Assembly (NCBI RefSeq): GCF_019623905.1
Contig: NZ_CP069370.1
Location: forward strand, 186,001 to 250,000
DNA from: Neotabrizicola shimadae
GTDB taxonomy: Bacteria > Pseudomonadota > Alphaproteobacteria > Rhodobacterales > Rhodobacteraceae
Length of the DNA stretch: 64,000 nt
Direction of reading: 5' to 3'
The notes below the pieces were generated by a model, which ran no database searches, had not been told where the DNA came from, and saw only the letters and a program-made list of their open reading frames with translations. The first letter of the stretch is position 1, and each line of letters opens with the position of its first letter. The position numbers and the translations under genes are program-made. Of this stretch, positions 21,242 to 37,977 are shown one piece after another.

Positions 21242-21835
21242 ATGCCGCCGATTTCCAGACGGATGATCCTGGGCACGGGGCTTTTGGCCAGCCTGCCTCT
21301 GCCGCTTCATGCCGGCACTGATGCCGGGCGGGTCGAGCGGGCCGAGGGGCGAGCCTGGGCCGACCCGGACCGGAGGCTGACGGCGGATGCGCCGGTCTAC
21401 ATCGGCGACCATGTGGCGACGGCGCAGGAGTCTCGCCTGGCGATGCTGCTGGCCGGGACGACGCGCATCCTGATGGGGCCGCAGACCGATCTGGTGATCG
21501 ACCGCTTTACCGCCGAGGCAGGGGGCGAACTTGTGCTGGGGTCGGGCGCGATGCTGTTCGACCGGCCCGAGGATGCGCCGAGGACACCGGTGGAGGTGCA
21601 GTCGGTCTTTGGCGTGATCGCGGTGCGCGGGACGCGGTTCTTTGCGGGGCCGAGCAAGGATGTCTTCGGCATCTTCGTCGAGCGCGGCACGGTGCAGGTG
21701 ACCGGGGGCGGCGTGACGGTCGCGGTGGGCGCGGGGCTGGGCACCAACATCGCCGCGCCGGGGGCGCCGCCGACCGAGCCCGCGCCCTGGGGGCAGGCCC
21801 GGATTGACGCGGCGCTGGCTTTGGTGGGCGCCTAG
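21242..21835 (+). CDS. FecR-domain periplasmic protein
   Basis: 197 residues. A Sec/Tat-like leader (MPPISRRMILGTGLLASLPL) is followed by a FecR domain (DAPVYIGDHVATAQESRLAMLLAGTTRILMGPQTDL, then VQSVFGVIAVRGTRFF). FecR domains sense envelope signals; several lie beside CHASE2 cyclases. Its stop overlaps the stop of the convergent CHASE2 cyclase gene by four bases. It may supply that cyclase with a periplasmic signal, but this is inferred from position. Confidence 0.85.
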   Translation: MPPISRRMILGTGLLASLPLPLHAGTDAGRVERAEGRAWADPDRRLTADAPVYIGDHVATAQESRLAMLLAGTTRILMGPQTDLVIDRFTAEAGGELVLGSGAMLFDRPEDAPRTPVEVQSVFGVIAVRGTRFFAGPSKDVFGIFVERGTVQVTGGGVTVAVGAGLGTNIAAPGAPPTEPAPWGQARIDAALALVGA

Positions 21836-23709
21836 GGCGCGGGCGCGTGGATCGCGACGGGGCCGAAGCCTTTCAGCGGGAGTTGGCCGAGGTTCTCCCA
21901 CGGTTCTGATGGCAGGGCGGCGCAGAGCCCTGGGCCTGCGAGGATGGGGCGGTCCAGGTCCTTGCAGGCCTGTTCCAGACGGGCGGCGAGGTTGATGGCG
22001 GGGCCATGGGCCGTGTAGTCGAGCTTTTGACCCTGGCCGACATCGCCCACGACGGCGGGGCCTGTCTCGATCCCGATGCGGGTGCGGCCGAGGCCCGCGT
22101 TCTGCGGGTCGGCGGCGAAGGCGGTGCCGAAGGCGCTGATGGCGCGGGCGCAGTCGAGCGCCTTTTGCGGGTGGCCGGGCAAGTCGAGCGGGGCGTTGAA
22201 CAGCACATGCGCTGCGTCGCCCACGTACTTGTCGATCATGCCGCCGTGGCGGTGGACCAGTGTGGAGAGGCCATCGAAGTAGCGGTCGAGGATGGCGATC
22301 AGCCGGTCGGGCGGCAGCGCGGCGGTCTTCGCCGTGAAGCCTTCCAGATCGGTGAACAGGGCCGTGACCTCGCGCAGCTCGCCAGGCAGACGGACGAGTC
22401 CGGGCGCGGCGGCGAGGCGGGCGACGACGGCGGGGGCGAGGTGGCGTTCGAACCGTTCGCGCAAGCGGGCGGCGCGGCGGCGGGCCTGGATGATGCCGCC
22501 GGCGATGGCCGCGAGGCCGGTGACAAGCACGGTCAGGGCCGGGGCGACGGGGTCGAGGGCGAAGCCGCGCAGGAGGAAGAGCGACAGGGCCAGGGTGCTG
22601 GCCGCAAAGGTCGCGGCGAGGGTGGCAAGGAGGGCCGGTGCCATCGGCAGTGTCAGGGCTGCAGTCAGGACGGCGGCGGCGAGAGTGAGGGCGAGGCCTG
22701 CCTCGGCCAGGCCGGCCCAGGCGGGCCGCAGCAGGGGCTGGCCGGAGGCGAGCGTTTCGACCGCATCGGCCTGGACCTGCACTGAAGGCGCGACGGGGGT
22801 GGCAGCGGTCGGGCGGAAGAGGGCGAATTCGGGGGCGGTGAGGCCCACGAGCACGGTCTTGCCCTGCAGGAGTGCGGGATCGTCCAGCACTGCGCCCAGG
22901 GGCAAGCTGCGTTGCGGCCAGGTCGCCGGATCGGTCGGACGAATGCGGAAATCGGCGGTGGGGCCGAGCGGCATCCTGACCTCTCCCGCCGCGAGAGCGC
23001 CGTCGCCGAGGCGGAGCGCTGTTGCACCCTGACGGATCTGCGCGGCGGCGAGGGCGAAGCCTGCCACGGCGGTGTCGCCTGCCATGACGAGCAGCGGCGC
23101 GCGGCGGACAATGCCGCCCTGTTCGCCTTTCAGCGAGACGACACCGAGCGTTGCCCTGTCGGCCAGCACCGGGAAGGGTGCTTCCAGCCCCGCCGCGCGC
23201 CAGGGATCGACCGGACCGACCGGGCCAGACACCAGCAGGACTGCCGCAGGAACGGGCGACGGCGATGGCAGGTCGGACAGGGACGCTCCCAGGATGGCAG
23301 GAACCTCGGCAAGGGCCTGTGACAGCGGGATGTTGCCATCCGGCAGGCGACTTGCCCCGGCCTCGCCCGGCAGGCCGGCGAGGGCACGGGCCAGATGATC
23401 CGGCCCGGCACGGTCGGGGCCGGAGAGCACCGGTTCCACGGCCAGGACGGCAGGGCCACCTTCGGCAAGACGCGCGACCACCTGCGCCATACGCGCCCGG
23501 GGCCAGGGCCAGGGACCAAAGCGCGCGATGGCCTCGCTGTCGATGGCCACGACGAGGACCTCGCCGGCCGGCGCGGAGGCGGTGAGCGCGAGGGCCTCGT
23601 CCAGCGCCGCCTCGCGAAGGGTCTCGCGCGGCTGCGGCAAGAGCGCGAGCGCCCCGGCCAGCGCCAGCCCCGTGAGCCCCCACCTGAGCGGCGCAGGGTC
23701 AATCGGCAT
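21832..23709 (-). CDS. CHASE2-domain class III adenylate cyclase
   Basis: 625 residues. An N-terminal membrane helix leads to an extracytoplasmic CHASE2 sensor (about 30-320), three membrane helices (about 330-405), then a class III cyclase domain (about 440-615). Metal ligands D454 (FTDLEGF) and D498 (GDAAHVLF) are present, with K494 in IDKYVGD and D-Y-T later, the pattern for ATP over GTP. Inferred product: cAMP. It has no strong ribosome-binding site of its own: the ATG at 23709 lies inside the end of the Crp gene, so it is translated by coupling. Confidence 0.9.
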   Translation of the reverse strand: MPIDPAPLRWGLTGLALAGALALLPQPRETLREAALDEALALTASAPAGEVLVVAIDSEAIARFGPWPWPRARMAQVVARLAEGGPAVLAVEPVLSGPDRAGPDHLARALAGLPGEAGASRLPDGNIPLSQALAEVPAILGASLSDLPSPSPVPAAVLLVSGPVGPVDPWRAAGLEAPFPVLADRATLGVVSLKGEQGGIVRRAPLLVMAGDTAVAGFALAAAQIRQGATALRLGDGALAAGEVRMPLGPTADFRIRPTDPATWPQRSLPLGAVLDDPALLQGKTVLVGLTAPEFALFRPTAATPVAPSVQVQADAVETLASGQPLLRPAWAGLAEAGLALTLAAAVLTAALTLPMAPALLATLAATFAASTLALSLFLLRGFALDPVAPALTVLVTGLAAIAGGIIQARRRAARLRERFERHLAPAVVARLAAAPGLVRLPGELREVTALFTDLEGFTAKTAALPPDRLIAILDRYFDGLSTLVHRHGGMIDKYVGDAAHVLFNAPLDLPGHPQKALDCARAISAFGTAFAADPQNAGLGRTRIGIETGPAVVGDVGQGQKLDYTAHGPAINLAARLEQACKDLDRPILAGPGLCAALPSEPWENLGQLPLKGFGPVAIHAPAP

Positions 23710-24412
23710 CGGGTTCGGCCAGCGCCAGAAGCCGGGTGGTATCGCAACGCCAGGTATCGCCGTCGCGCGTGAGCGCGCCTTCGGCGGTCAGCGTCTGGAT
23801 CACCCGGTTCACCTTTGGCCGGCTGGCACCAAGCACGGCGGCCAGTTCCGACTGGCTGATCTGCAGGCTGAGGCTGGCGACATCCGGCAGACCGTCGCCG
23901 TTCAACTGGCGCAGCGTGAACAGAATGAACCGGGCCATGCGCGCCTCGAGCGGGTAGAGCGCGATGGATTCGAGTTGTTCGGTGGTTTCGCGCAGGCGGC
24001 GCACGAAATAGCGCGCCATCGAGGGCAGAAGGCGGGGGTGACGGTCGGACAGGCGAGCCAAGTCTGCGGCCAGGATCACAAGGCCCGTGGTGGGCACCAG
24101 CGCCACGGCATCGGCCGAGCGCGGTTCGTGATCGAAGACCGCCATTTCGCCAAGCGTGTCGCCCGGCCCCGCGTGGCGCAGGGTCAGCTCCTTCCCGCCC
24201 TGGGTGAGCAGGGACAGGCGGACGCGGCCGTCGTCGATGGCAAGAAGCCAGTCACCCGTATCGCCGCGCTGGAAGATCGTCTCGCCCGCCGTCCAGCCGC
24301 CGGGGCGCGCAATGGTGCCAAGATCACGCAGTGCAGCGTCATCCAGCGCCTCGAACAGCGGGAAGGACCGCCAGAACGATGCCTTCAAGTGCTGGGCCGG
24401 GCTGTTGCCCAC
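23699..24412 (-). CDS. Crp/Fnr-family transcriptional regulator
   Basis: 237 residues from GTG 24412, with GGAGG five bases upstream. N-terminal cyclic-nucleotide-binding domain (about 15-130) containing GEMAVFDHEPRSADAVA, which keeps the G-E and R-S residues that hold the cAMP phosphate in CRP. C-terminal winged helix from about residue 150, with the recognition helix around SQSELAAVLGASRPKVNRVI. No FNR-type cysteine cluster. It is co-transcribed with the CHASE2 cyclase and diverges from the RTX gene, which is therefore a candidate target. Confidence 0.9.
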   Translation of the reverse strand: MGNSPAQHLKASFWRSFPLFEALDDAALRDLGTIARPGGWTAGETIFQRGDTGDWLLAIDDGRVRLSLLTQGGKELTLRHAGPGDTLGEMAVFDHEPRSADAVALVPTTGLVILAADLARLSDRHPRLLPSMARYFVRRLRETTEQLESIALYPLEARMARFILFTLRQLNGDGLPDVASLSLQISQSELAAVLGASRPKVNRVIQTLTAEGALTRDGDTWRCDTTRLLALAEPDAD

Positions 24413-24569
24413 AAGCGCCTCCGTGCCGCCGATGGCGCGAGACTGCCCTTGGGTCAGCCGCCACGCAAGGGGGTGTTCCCTGGGGAACAGCGGGCCGGTC
24501 GGGTTCGGGCGAAAAGGGTTTCACAGAAGGCGACGGACCTTCCCAAACCCTGAACATGGAGACTTGAAA

Positions 24570-26453
24570 ATGGCATCCCTCATCGAAATCCGCGGCACCC
24601 TGGGCAGCGACGCCGAAGTCACCGATGGCACGCTGAACCTTGGCGGCAACCTGATCTCGGGCCTGACCGGCAATGACACGATCTTCGCCTATGCCGGCGA
24701 CGACACCGTTTCGGGTGGCGACGGCAATGACGTGATCAACGACGAAAGCATCGCCGTGTTCGGGTCTGGCAACGACCTGCTGCTTGGCGAGGACGGCAAC
24801 GACATCTTCAACGCCGGCGAAGGCGCTGACACGATGAACGGCGGATCGGGCATCGACTCGGTCTCGTACAGCCGGGCAGGCGGCGCGGTGAACATCGACC
24901 TGAACCGCACCAGCCAGACCGGCAGCATCGCCCAGGGCGACCGTCTGATCAGCATCGAGAACATCACCGGATCGAACTTCTCGGATGCGCTGCGGGGCGA
25001 TGCTAATGCCAACCAGATCGCCGGCCTGAACGGCAACGACAACATCCGAGGCGAGGCTGGCAACGACAGCCTGTATGGCGGGTCGGGCAATGACGTGATC
25101 GACGGCGGCCTGGGCGATGACCGTGCCTATGGCGGATCGGGCAACGACCAGGTCTCGGGCGGTGAAGGCAATGACAGCCTGTCCGCGTCGGATGGCAACG
25201 ACATCCTGCGCGGCGGCAACGGCAACGACACGGCCTTCGGCGATGCGGGCAACGACTCGATCCTGGGCGAGGCCGGCGCGGACAGCCTGTTCGGCGGGTC
25301 GGGCGACGACACAATGAACGGCGGCACCGAGAACGACGTTCTGAGCGGGTCGGACGGCAACGACGTGCTGGATGGCGGCGACGGCAACGACGCGATTTCG
25401 GCCGGTGTGGGCAATGACCGTGTGTTCATCAGCGGGGGCGCCGACACGATTTCGACCGGCGACGGATTTGACACCCTGGACTTTTCGCACATGGGGTCGC
25501 GGTTCCAGCTGCCCGGCACGTTCACCGTGATCGACATGAACTCGGGTGCCTTCGGTTCGACGACCTGGGTGGTGGCCGAAGCGGAGCATGTGCTGGGCAC
25601 GGTCGCTGCCGACCGCATTACCGGCACGACGGGTTCGAACATCCTGGACGGCGGTTTGGGCAGCGACATCCTGAACGGCAACAGCGGGGCGGACTCGCTG
25701 ATTGGCGGGACGGGTTTCGACACGATGGACGGCGGCAGCGGCGCTGACACGCTGTACGGCGGCGCCGACAACGACAGCATGTTGGGCGGCTTCGACAACG
25801 ACGTGCTGAACGGCGGGGACGGCAACGACGTGATGGATGGCGGCTTCGGCCAGGACTTCATGAACGGCGACAACGGCAACGACCAGATGTTCGGCGGCCT
25901 CGACTCGGACCGGCTGCGGGGTCTGGAAGGCGACGACTCGCTGTTTGGCGGGTCCGGCAATGACACCACGGAAGGCGGAAACGGCAACGACAGCCTGGAT
26001 GGCGGGTCCTCGGCCGATTTCCTGACCGGCGGCAGCGGGAACGATACCCTGCTTGGCGGGTCGGAGAACGACCAGCTGTTCGGCGAGATCGGCAACGACC
26101 GGATGATCGGCGGGACCGGGGCCGACCAGATGACCGGTGGTCTGGGGGCGGATACCTTCGTCTTCACCTCGACCGCGGACTCGCTGAACCAGATCGGCGG
26201 GAACGATGTGATCCTGGACTTCTCGGTGGTGGACGATCTGCTGGACTTCTCGGCCATCGACGCGAACACCGCGCTGGCCGGCGACCAGGCCTTCCAGCTG
26301 GTGCTGTCGGGGGTCGGAGCGGGGGCGATGTCCTTCGTGCAGCGGAACGGCGCGACCTTTGTGGAAGGTCACACCAACAGCGACGGGATCGCCGACATCG
26401 TGGTGCAGATCAACGGACTGGTGAACCTGACGCTGAACGACTTCATCCTGTGA
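24570..26453 (+). CDS. RTX calcium-binding protein, probable type I secretion substrate
   Basis: 627 residues from ATG 24570 (GGAGACTT before it). Almost the whole protein is RTX nonapeptide repeats of the GGxGxDxxx type (for example GGSGNDVIDGGLGDD), which fold as a calcium-binding beta-roll. A short non-repeat insert covers about 295-350. The C-terminal 110 residues (GLGADTFVFTS, DVILDFS, ending LNDFIL) resemble serralysin-type C-termini and include the uncleaved secretion signal. There is no N-terminal signal peptide, no catalytic domain, and no HlyB/HlyD/TolC genes nearby. Confidence 0.88.
   Translation: MASLIEIRGTLGSDAEVTDGTLNLGGNLISGLTGNDTIFAYAGDDTVSGGDGNDVINDESIAVFGSGNDLLLGEDGNDIFNAGEGADTMNGGSGIDSVSYSRAGGAVNIDLNRTSQTGSIAQGDRLISIENITGSNFSDALRGDANANQIAGLNGNDNIRGEAGNDSLYGGSGNDVIDGGLGDDRAYGGSGNDQVSGGEGNDSLSASDGNDILRGGNGNDTAFGDAGNDSILGEAGADSLFGGSGDDTMNGGTENDVLSGSDGNDVLDGGDGNDAISAGVGNDRVFISGGADTISTGDGFDTLDFSHMGSRFQLPGTFTVIDMNSGAFGSTTWVVAEAEHVLGTVAADRITGTTGSNILDGGLGSDILNGNSGADSLIGGTGFDTMDGGSGADTLYGGADNDSMLGGFDNDVLNGGDGNDVMDGGFGQDFMNGDNGNDQMFGGLDSDRLRGLEGDDSLFGGSGNDTTEGGNGNDSLDGGSSADFLTGGSGNDTLLGGSENDQLFGEIGNDRMIGGTGADQMTGGLGADTFVFTSTADSLNQIGGNDVILDFSVVDDLLDFSAIDANTALAGDQAFQLVLSGVGAGAMSFVQRNGATFVEGHTNSDGIADIVVQINGLVNLTLNDFIL
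24660..26150 (+). repeat. Tandem nonapeptide coding repeats of the RTX gene
   Basis: Roughly 27-base units coding for GGxGNDxLx recur through most of the gene with drift between copies, broken once around 25450-25610. The repeats give long open frames in the reverse direction that are not genes. They are prone to slippage and to collapse in short-read assembly. Confidence 0.85.
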
Positions 26454-26479
26454 TCTCTGTCCCCTCAGACCTCAGGATG

Positions 26480-26504
26480 GCCCCCCGGACATGGTCCGGG
26501 GGGC
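26480..26504. terminator. Hairpin between convergent RTX and exosortase genes
   Basis: Perfect 11-pair stem GCCCCCCGGAC / GTCCGGGGGGC with an ATG loop, 26 bases after the RTX stop and 17 bases before the exosortase stop. It is positioned to end transcription from both sides, though neither side has a T-run. Confidence 0.6.
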
Positions 26505-26521
26505 GCTGTGCCTTGCGGGGG

Positions 26522-28141
26522 TCAGATCAGCGTCCAGTCCGACCGGGCGAGTGCGACAAGGGCGATGAGGGCGTTGGCTGTCATGTGGGCCTGGATGGCA
26601 TCGGTCACCCGCCCGCGCCGCAGCGCCAGGAGGCCAAACACCAGGCCGGCGGCGGCGGCGGCAAACCAGCGGCCGTGCAGCAGGGCGAAGGTGGCGCTGG
26701 TGATCCCGAGCGCCAGCCAGCGGCGCCAGGGGGCGGGGCCATCGAGGCGGGAGAGGAGGTAGCCGCGGAAGAAGAGTTCCTCGACCACCGGCACAAGGAC
26801 AGCGGTGCCAAGCAGGCGGAAGGCGACCCAAAGGGCGAAGCCCAGGCTGCCGAGGGTGGCGAGGCTGTCGTTCAGGGTGCCGGTTGCGGGCGGGGCGAAG
26901 ATCACCCAGGCCGCGCCCACCACCCCGCCGAGGGCAAGCGACAGGGGATCGGGCGACAGAGGCAGTTGCCGCAGGGCGGGCCAGACGAACCAGAGCGCTG
27001 CGATGAGGACGAACGCCACCAGCGGATAGCCGAGCGCCGGCTCGATCAGGAAGGTCGAGGTCAGGATGCCGGCCAGCATCATGGCGATGAAGGGCAGGAT
27101 CTGGGCTGCCACCGGATCGCGGCGCATGGGCAGGCCAGGACGTGCGATGGCGTTGGTGCGATGCAGCCAGGGGGTCGCCTGCACCACGGCGATGACGGCG
27201 AGCGTCAGGAGCGTAAAGAGGAACCAGCCGGCATAGGAGTGGAAGCCGTTGACCGCCAGGTCGGGCGAGACACGTGCCCCGATCCAGACCAGCGCCGTGA
27301 TGCGCAGGACGTTGAGGATCCAGCTGGCCAGCAGGCCAAGCGGCAGGACGACGAGCCAGTAGCGCGGGAAGCGCAGGTCGGCGCGGAAGAGGTAGCCGTA
27401 GAGCGCGACGAAGGCGGTGATGAGGGCAAAGCCCTCGACGCCGGAACAGGGCTGGCCGATGCGCACGACAATGCCGCCAAGCGCGCTGTTGATGCCGATC
27501 TGGTAGAGCGCGGGATCGGAATAGACCTCGTCGCTGATGAGGTTCAACAGGTGTTCGACGGCGGCGAAGGTGATGCTGGAGAGCGCCGTCCAGTCCCACA
27601 GCGGCCGAACCGTCTCGGCCAGGTCTGGCAGGATGGCGGCGAGCACAAGGACGAGGGCGACGGAATAGCGGTTGTGGGCGATCAGGTGGTGCCAGGCAGA
27701 GCCAGGGGCCACCCAGGCGAGGCCGCCGACCATGGCCAGGGCTGCGCCAGCCAGCCAGTAGGGCAGGGCAGAGGCGAAATGGGCGCCAAGCTCCGGGCCC
27801 CAGCCTCGCAGGATCGGAATGAACATCAGCACGAGGCCGACGAAATGCAGCAGGGCAGGCCAGGTGCGGCGGGGAGCTGCCGCGACCTCGGCGAGGAAAC
27901 GACGCAGGGCATCGGGCCAGGCGACAGCGATCAGGCCGCTGGCGGCAAGGACTACGATGGCACGTCCCATCAGGCTGCGCAGGAGGGTGCAACCGGCGGA
28001 CCAGCCCGTCTGCTGACATTCGATGCTGGCGAAGAACTGGTAAGCGATGGCCAGGACGGCCAGTTCAACTAGGAAAAGCCCGGCAAGCAGGAACACACGG
28101 GACTGTCCGGTCCCGGAGACATCTCTCCTGCCCTGATCCAT
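26522..28141 (-). CDS. xrtE: Exosortase E / CPBP-protease fusion (VPEID-CTERM system)
   Basis: 539 residues from ATG 28141 (GAGGA upstream; a start at 28153 is also open). The N-terminal two thirds is a polytopic exosortase with catalytic C232 in QPCSGVEG, R280 in LRITALVW and H301 in NGFHSYAG. The C-terminal third is a CPBP/Rce1-type membrane protease with EELFFRGYL and FALLHGR. This fusion is the known exosortase E/protease of the VPEID-CTERM protein-sorting system of Rhodobacterales. It should cleave and re-anchor proteins carrying a C-terminal sorting tail. No such target is visible in this window. Confidence 0.87.
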   Translation of the reverse strand: MDQGRRDVSGTGQSRVFLLAGLFLVELAVLAIAYQFFASIECQQTGWSAGCTLLRSLMGRAIVVLAASGLIAVAWPDALRRFLAEVAAAPRRTWPALLHFVGLVLMFIPILRGWGPELGAHFASALPYWLAGAALAMVGGLAWVAPGSAWHHLIAHNRYSVALVLVLAAILPDLAETVRPLWDWTALSSITFAAVEHLLNLISDEVYSDPALYQIGINSALGGIVVRIGQPCSGVEGFALITAFVALYGYLFRADLRFPRYWLVVLPLGLLASWILNVLRITALVWIGARVSPDLAVNGFHSYAGWFLFTLLTLAVIAVVQATPWLHRTNAIARPGLPMRRDPVAAQILPFIAMMLAGILTSTFLIEPALGYPLVAFVLIAALWFVWPALRQLPLSPDPLSLALGGVVGAAWVIFAPPATGTLNDSLATLGSLGFALWVAFRLLGTAVLVPVVEELFFRGYLLSRLDGPAPWRRWLALGITSATFALLHGRWFAAAAAGLVFGLLALRRGRVTDAIQAHMTANALIALVALARSDWTLI

Positions 28142-28162
28142 CGCGTTCCTCATGCCTCGGAC

Positions 28163-29080
28163 CTAGCGGCCTGCCCGGGCACCCTTCAGGCGGGATTCGG
28201 GCGGAACCGCGGCAATCCGACCCTGCCGTCCCCCATGATACAGCGTGAAGAGCCCGGTCGCCACGACGATGCCCGCCCCGATGAGGGTGAGGTGATCCGG
28301 GAAGGTGCCAAACAGCATCCAGCCAAGCAGCAACGCCCAGATAAGCGCCGTATAACGGAAGGGCGCTATGGCGGCGATGCTGCCGACGCGCATCATCTTG
28401 ACCACTGACAGATACCCGATCACCAGGAAGACGGCGGCACCGACGACCAGCGCCATTTCGTGCAGATTGACCGGCTGCCATCCGCGCACAAGCGTCACGC
28501 CAAGGCCGGTCAGCGCCACGGCCGCCGCTGCGAACACGGCCACGATGACAGACGGAAGGGATGCGGGCATCGCGCGGGTCGACAGGTCGCGCACCACGAC
28601 GCAGGCCACGGAGGCCAGACCCATCACCGCCCAGATGTCGAACCCCGCCGTGCCGGGCCGGATGATGAGGAGCACCCCGCCCATGCCGACAAGGATAGCC
28701 ACCAACTGAGCCGGGCTGACCCGTTCGCGGAAGAACACCGCCGCGGCCAGCGTGACCGCCAGCGGCATGGACTGCATGATGGCCGACAGGTTGGCCAGCG
28801 GCATCTGGGTGAGCGCGCCAAGGAAGAACACCGTTCCGCCGATCTCGGCCAGAGTGCGTAGCGAGAGCGAGGCAAGCGCCTTGCCCCTCGGCAGCATCAG
28901 CGCCCCGGTGACAACCGCGAGTGTTGCGAGCGCAGCGGTAGAAAAGGCCCCGCGCAGGGCGATGGCCTGGAACAGGGGGAGCGTCTCGGACACCGCCTTC
29001 ATGCAGGTGTCGTTCAGCGTGAAAGCCAGCATCGCGATGTTCATGTAGATCGCGCCGCGGGTGTTGTCGGACATCGGCAT
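28163..29080 (-). CDS. DMT/EamA-family transporter
   Basis: 305 residues, about ten membrane helices in two EamA repeats (start NTRGAIYMNIAMLAFTLNDTCMKAV). It belongs to the RhaT/SAM-like exporter group; the substrate is not readable. The ATG at 29080 has GGGAG eight bases upstream. The exosortase gene starts about 20 bases after its stop, so the two are probably one operon. Upstream is the rpoC terminator region, about 115 bases away. Confidence 0.85.
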   Translation of the reverse strand: MPMSDNTRGAIYMNIAMLAFTLNDTCMKAVSETLPLFQAIALRGAFSTAALATLAVVTGALMLPRGKALASLSLRTLAEIGGTVFFLGALTQMPLANLSAIMQSMPLAVTLAAAVFFRERVSPAQLVAILVGMGGVLLIIRPGTAGFDIWAVMGLASVACVVVRDLSTRAMPASLPSVIVAVFAAAAVALTGLGVTLVRGWQPVNLHEMALVVGAAVFLVIGYLSVVKMMRVGSIAAIAPFRYTALIWALLLGWMLFGTFPDHLTLIGAGIVVATGLFTLYHGGRQGRIAAVPPESRLKGARAGR

Positions 29081-29196
29081 TTCGGTCTCTCCCGAGGGAA
29101 AGGGCTATCAGCGCCGGTGGGGAAGGACCAGAGGCCGGGAAACAGGAAGCGGGTGGCTGATGTTGTGTTCGCGCCGCCAAGGGGGCGGGGCAAATG

Positions 29197-29226
29197 AAAA
29201 CCCCCGCCGGTCTGGGCGGGGGTTTT
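29197..29226 (-). terminator. Intrinsic terminator of the rpoBC operon
   Basis: Read on minus: 12-pair stem AAAACCCCCGCC / GGCGGGGGTTTT with a 6-base loop, ending in a T-run, 22 bases after the rpoC stop. A textbook intrinsic terminator. It shows the operon ends at rpoC and that rpsL does not follow here. Confidence 0.9.
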
Positions 29227-29248
29227 CCTCTTTCAGGTCAGCCGAGGA

Positions 29249-33493
<4,245 letters not shown>

Positions 33494-33530
33494 TTCATAA
33501 CCTTATGAATGTCGGCGGCGGGGGGGAAGT

Positions 33531-33587
33531 GGTGCGTGAAATCACGCACCCTACGGAGTCGCGGTAGGGTGCGTGCTTGCACGCACC
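33531..33587. repeat. Double GGTGCGTG hairpin element in the rpoB-rpoC spacer
   Basis: Two back-to-back hairpins: GGTGCGTGA-AA-TCACGCACC (33531-33550) and GGTGCGTGC-TT-GCACGCACC (33568-33587). The inner halves also pair with each other over 12 bp (CACGCACCCTAC with GTAGGGTGCGTG), so two exclusive folds are possible. The right half, with its CTACCGC flank, is identical over 27 bases to the element in the groES-groEL spacer, in opposite orientation. Confidence 0.8.
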
Positions 33588-33603
33588 GTTCCGGAAGGCT
33601 CCG

Positions 33604-37737
<4,134 letters not shown>

Positions 37738-37977
37738 GCTCGTCGTCACCTTTTCTCGTGTCGGGGGCGCATACCCGTCGGGTCCCGGGCAGCGCCGCCT
37801 GGCGAAGGGGGGCAGGTTCCATTCGTGCTTGCCCCACCCGAGGGGCCGCTCCCGAACCTGCTACCGCACCTGGGAACGGGCTTTCGCAAAAGCCCCTTCC
37901 AAGACGCGATTTGGCTGGGGATGGAACGCTCCATCCCCAGCCAGAAACCGTGCTGCGGGCAAGGCCCGCAGGCGCGA
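37738..37977 (-). promoter_or_regulatory. rplL-rpoB spacer with attenuator-like hairpins
   Basis: Three stems follow the rplL stop in order of minus-strand transcription: 37953-37971 (8 pairs, CTGCGGGC/GCCCGCAG), 37912-37943 (14 perfect pairs around a 4-base loop) and 37878-37895 (GGGCTTT/AAAGCCC). None has a U-run. In many bacteria this spacer carries a partial terminator and an RNase III processing site that set the ratio of ribosomal protein to polymerase; a similar role is inferred. Confidence 0.6.

Noticed and set aside
20408-23683. A 1091-residue minus frame overlapping the CHASE2 cyclase and FecR genes
   Set aside because: It is Pro/Arg/Gly-rich out-of-frame reading of real genes on both strands, with no domain.
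24413-24569. A CRP-type TGTGA-N6-TCACA operator between the Crp and RTX genes
   Set aside because: Only one half (TTCACAG) is visible; the other half is missing at the required distance.
24660-26150. CRISPR-like tandem repeats
   Set aside because: The units are in-frame RTX coding repeats without unique spacers, and no cas genes are present.
24339-26372. A 677-residue minus frame inside the RTX gene
   Set aside because: The regular RTX repeats keep the reverse frame open; the product is repetitive and unlike any protein.
24570-26453. The RTX protein as target of the neighbouring exosortase
   Set aside because: Its C-terminus ends LNDFIL with no VPEID motif, membrane helix or basic tail.
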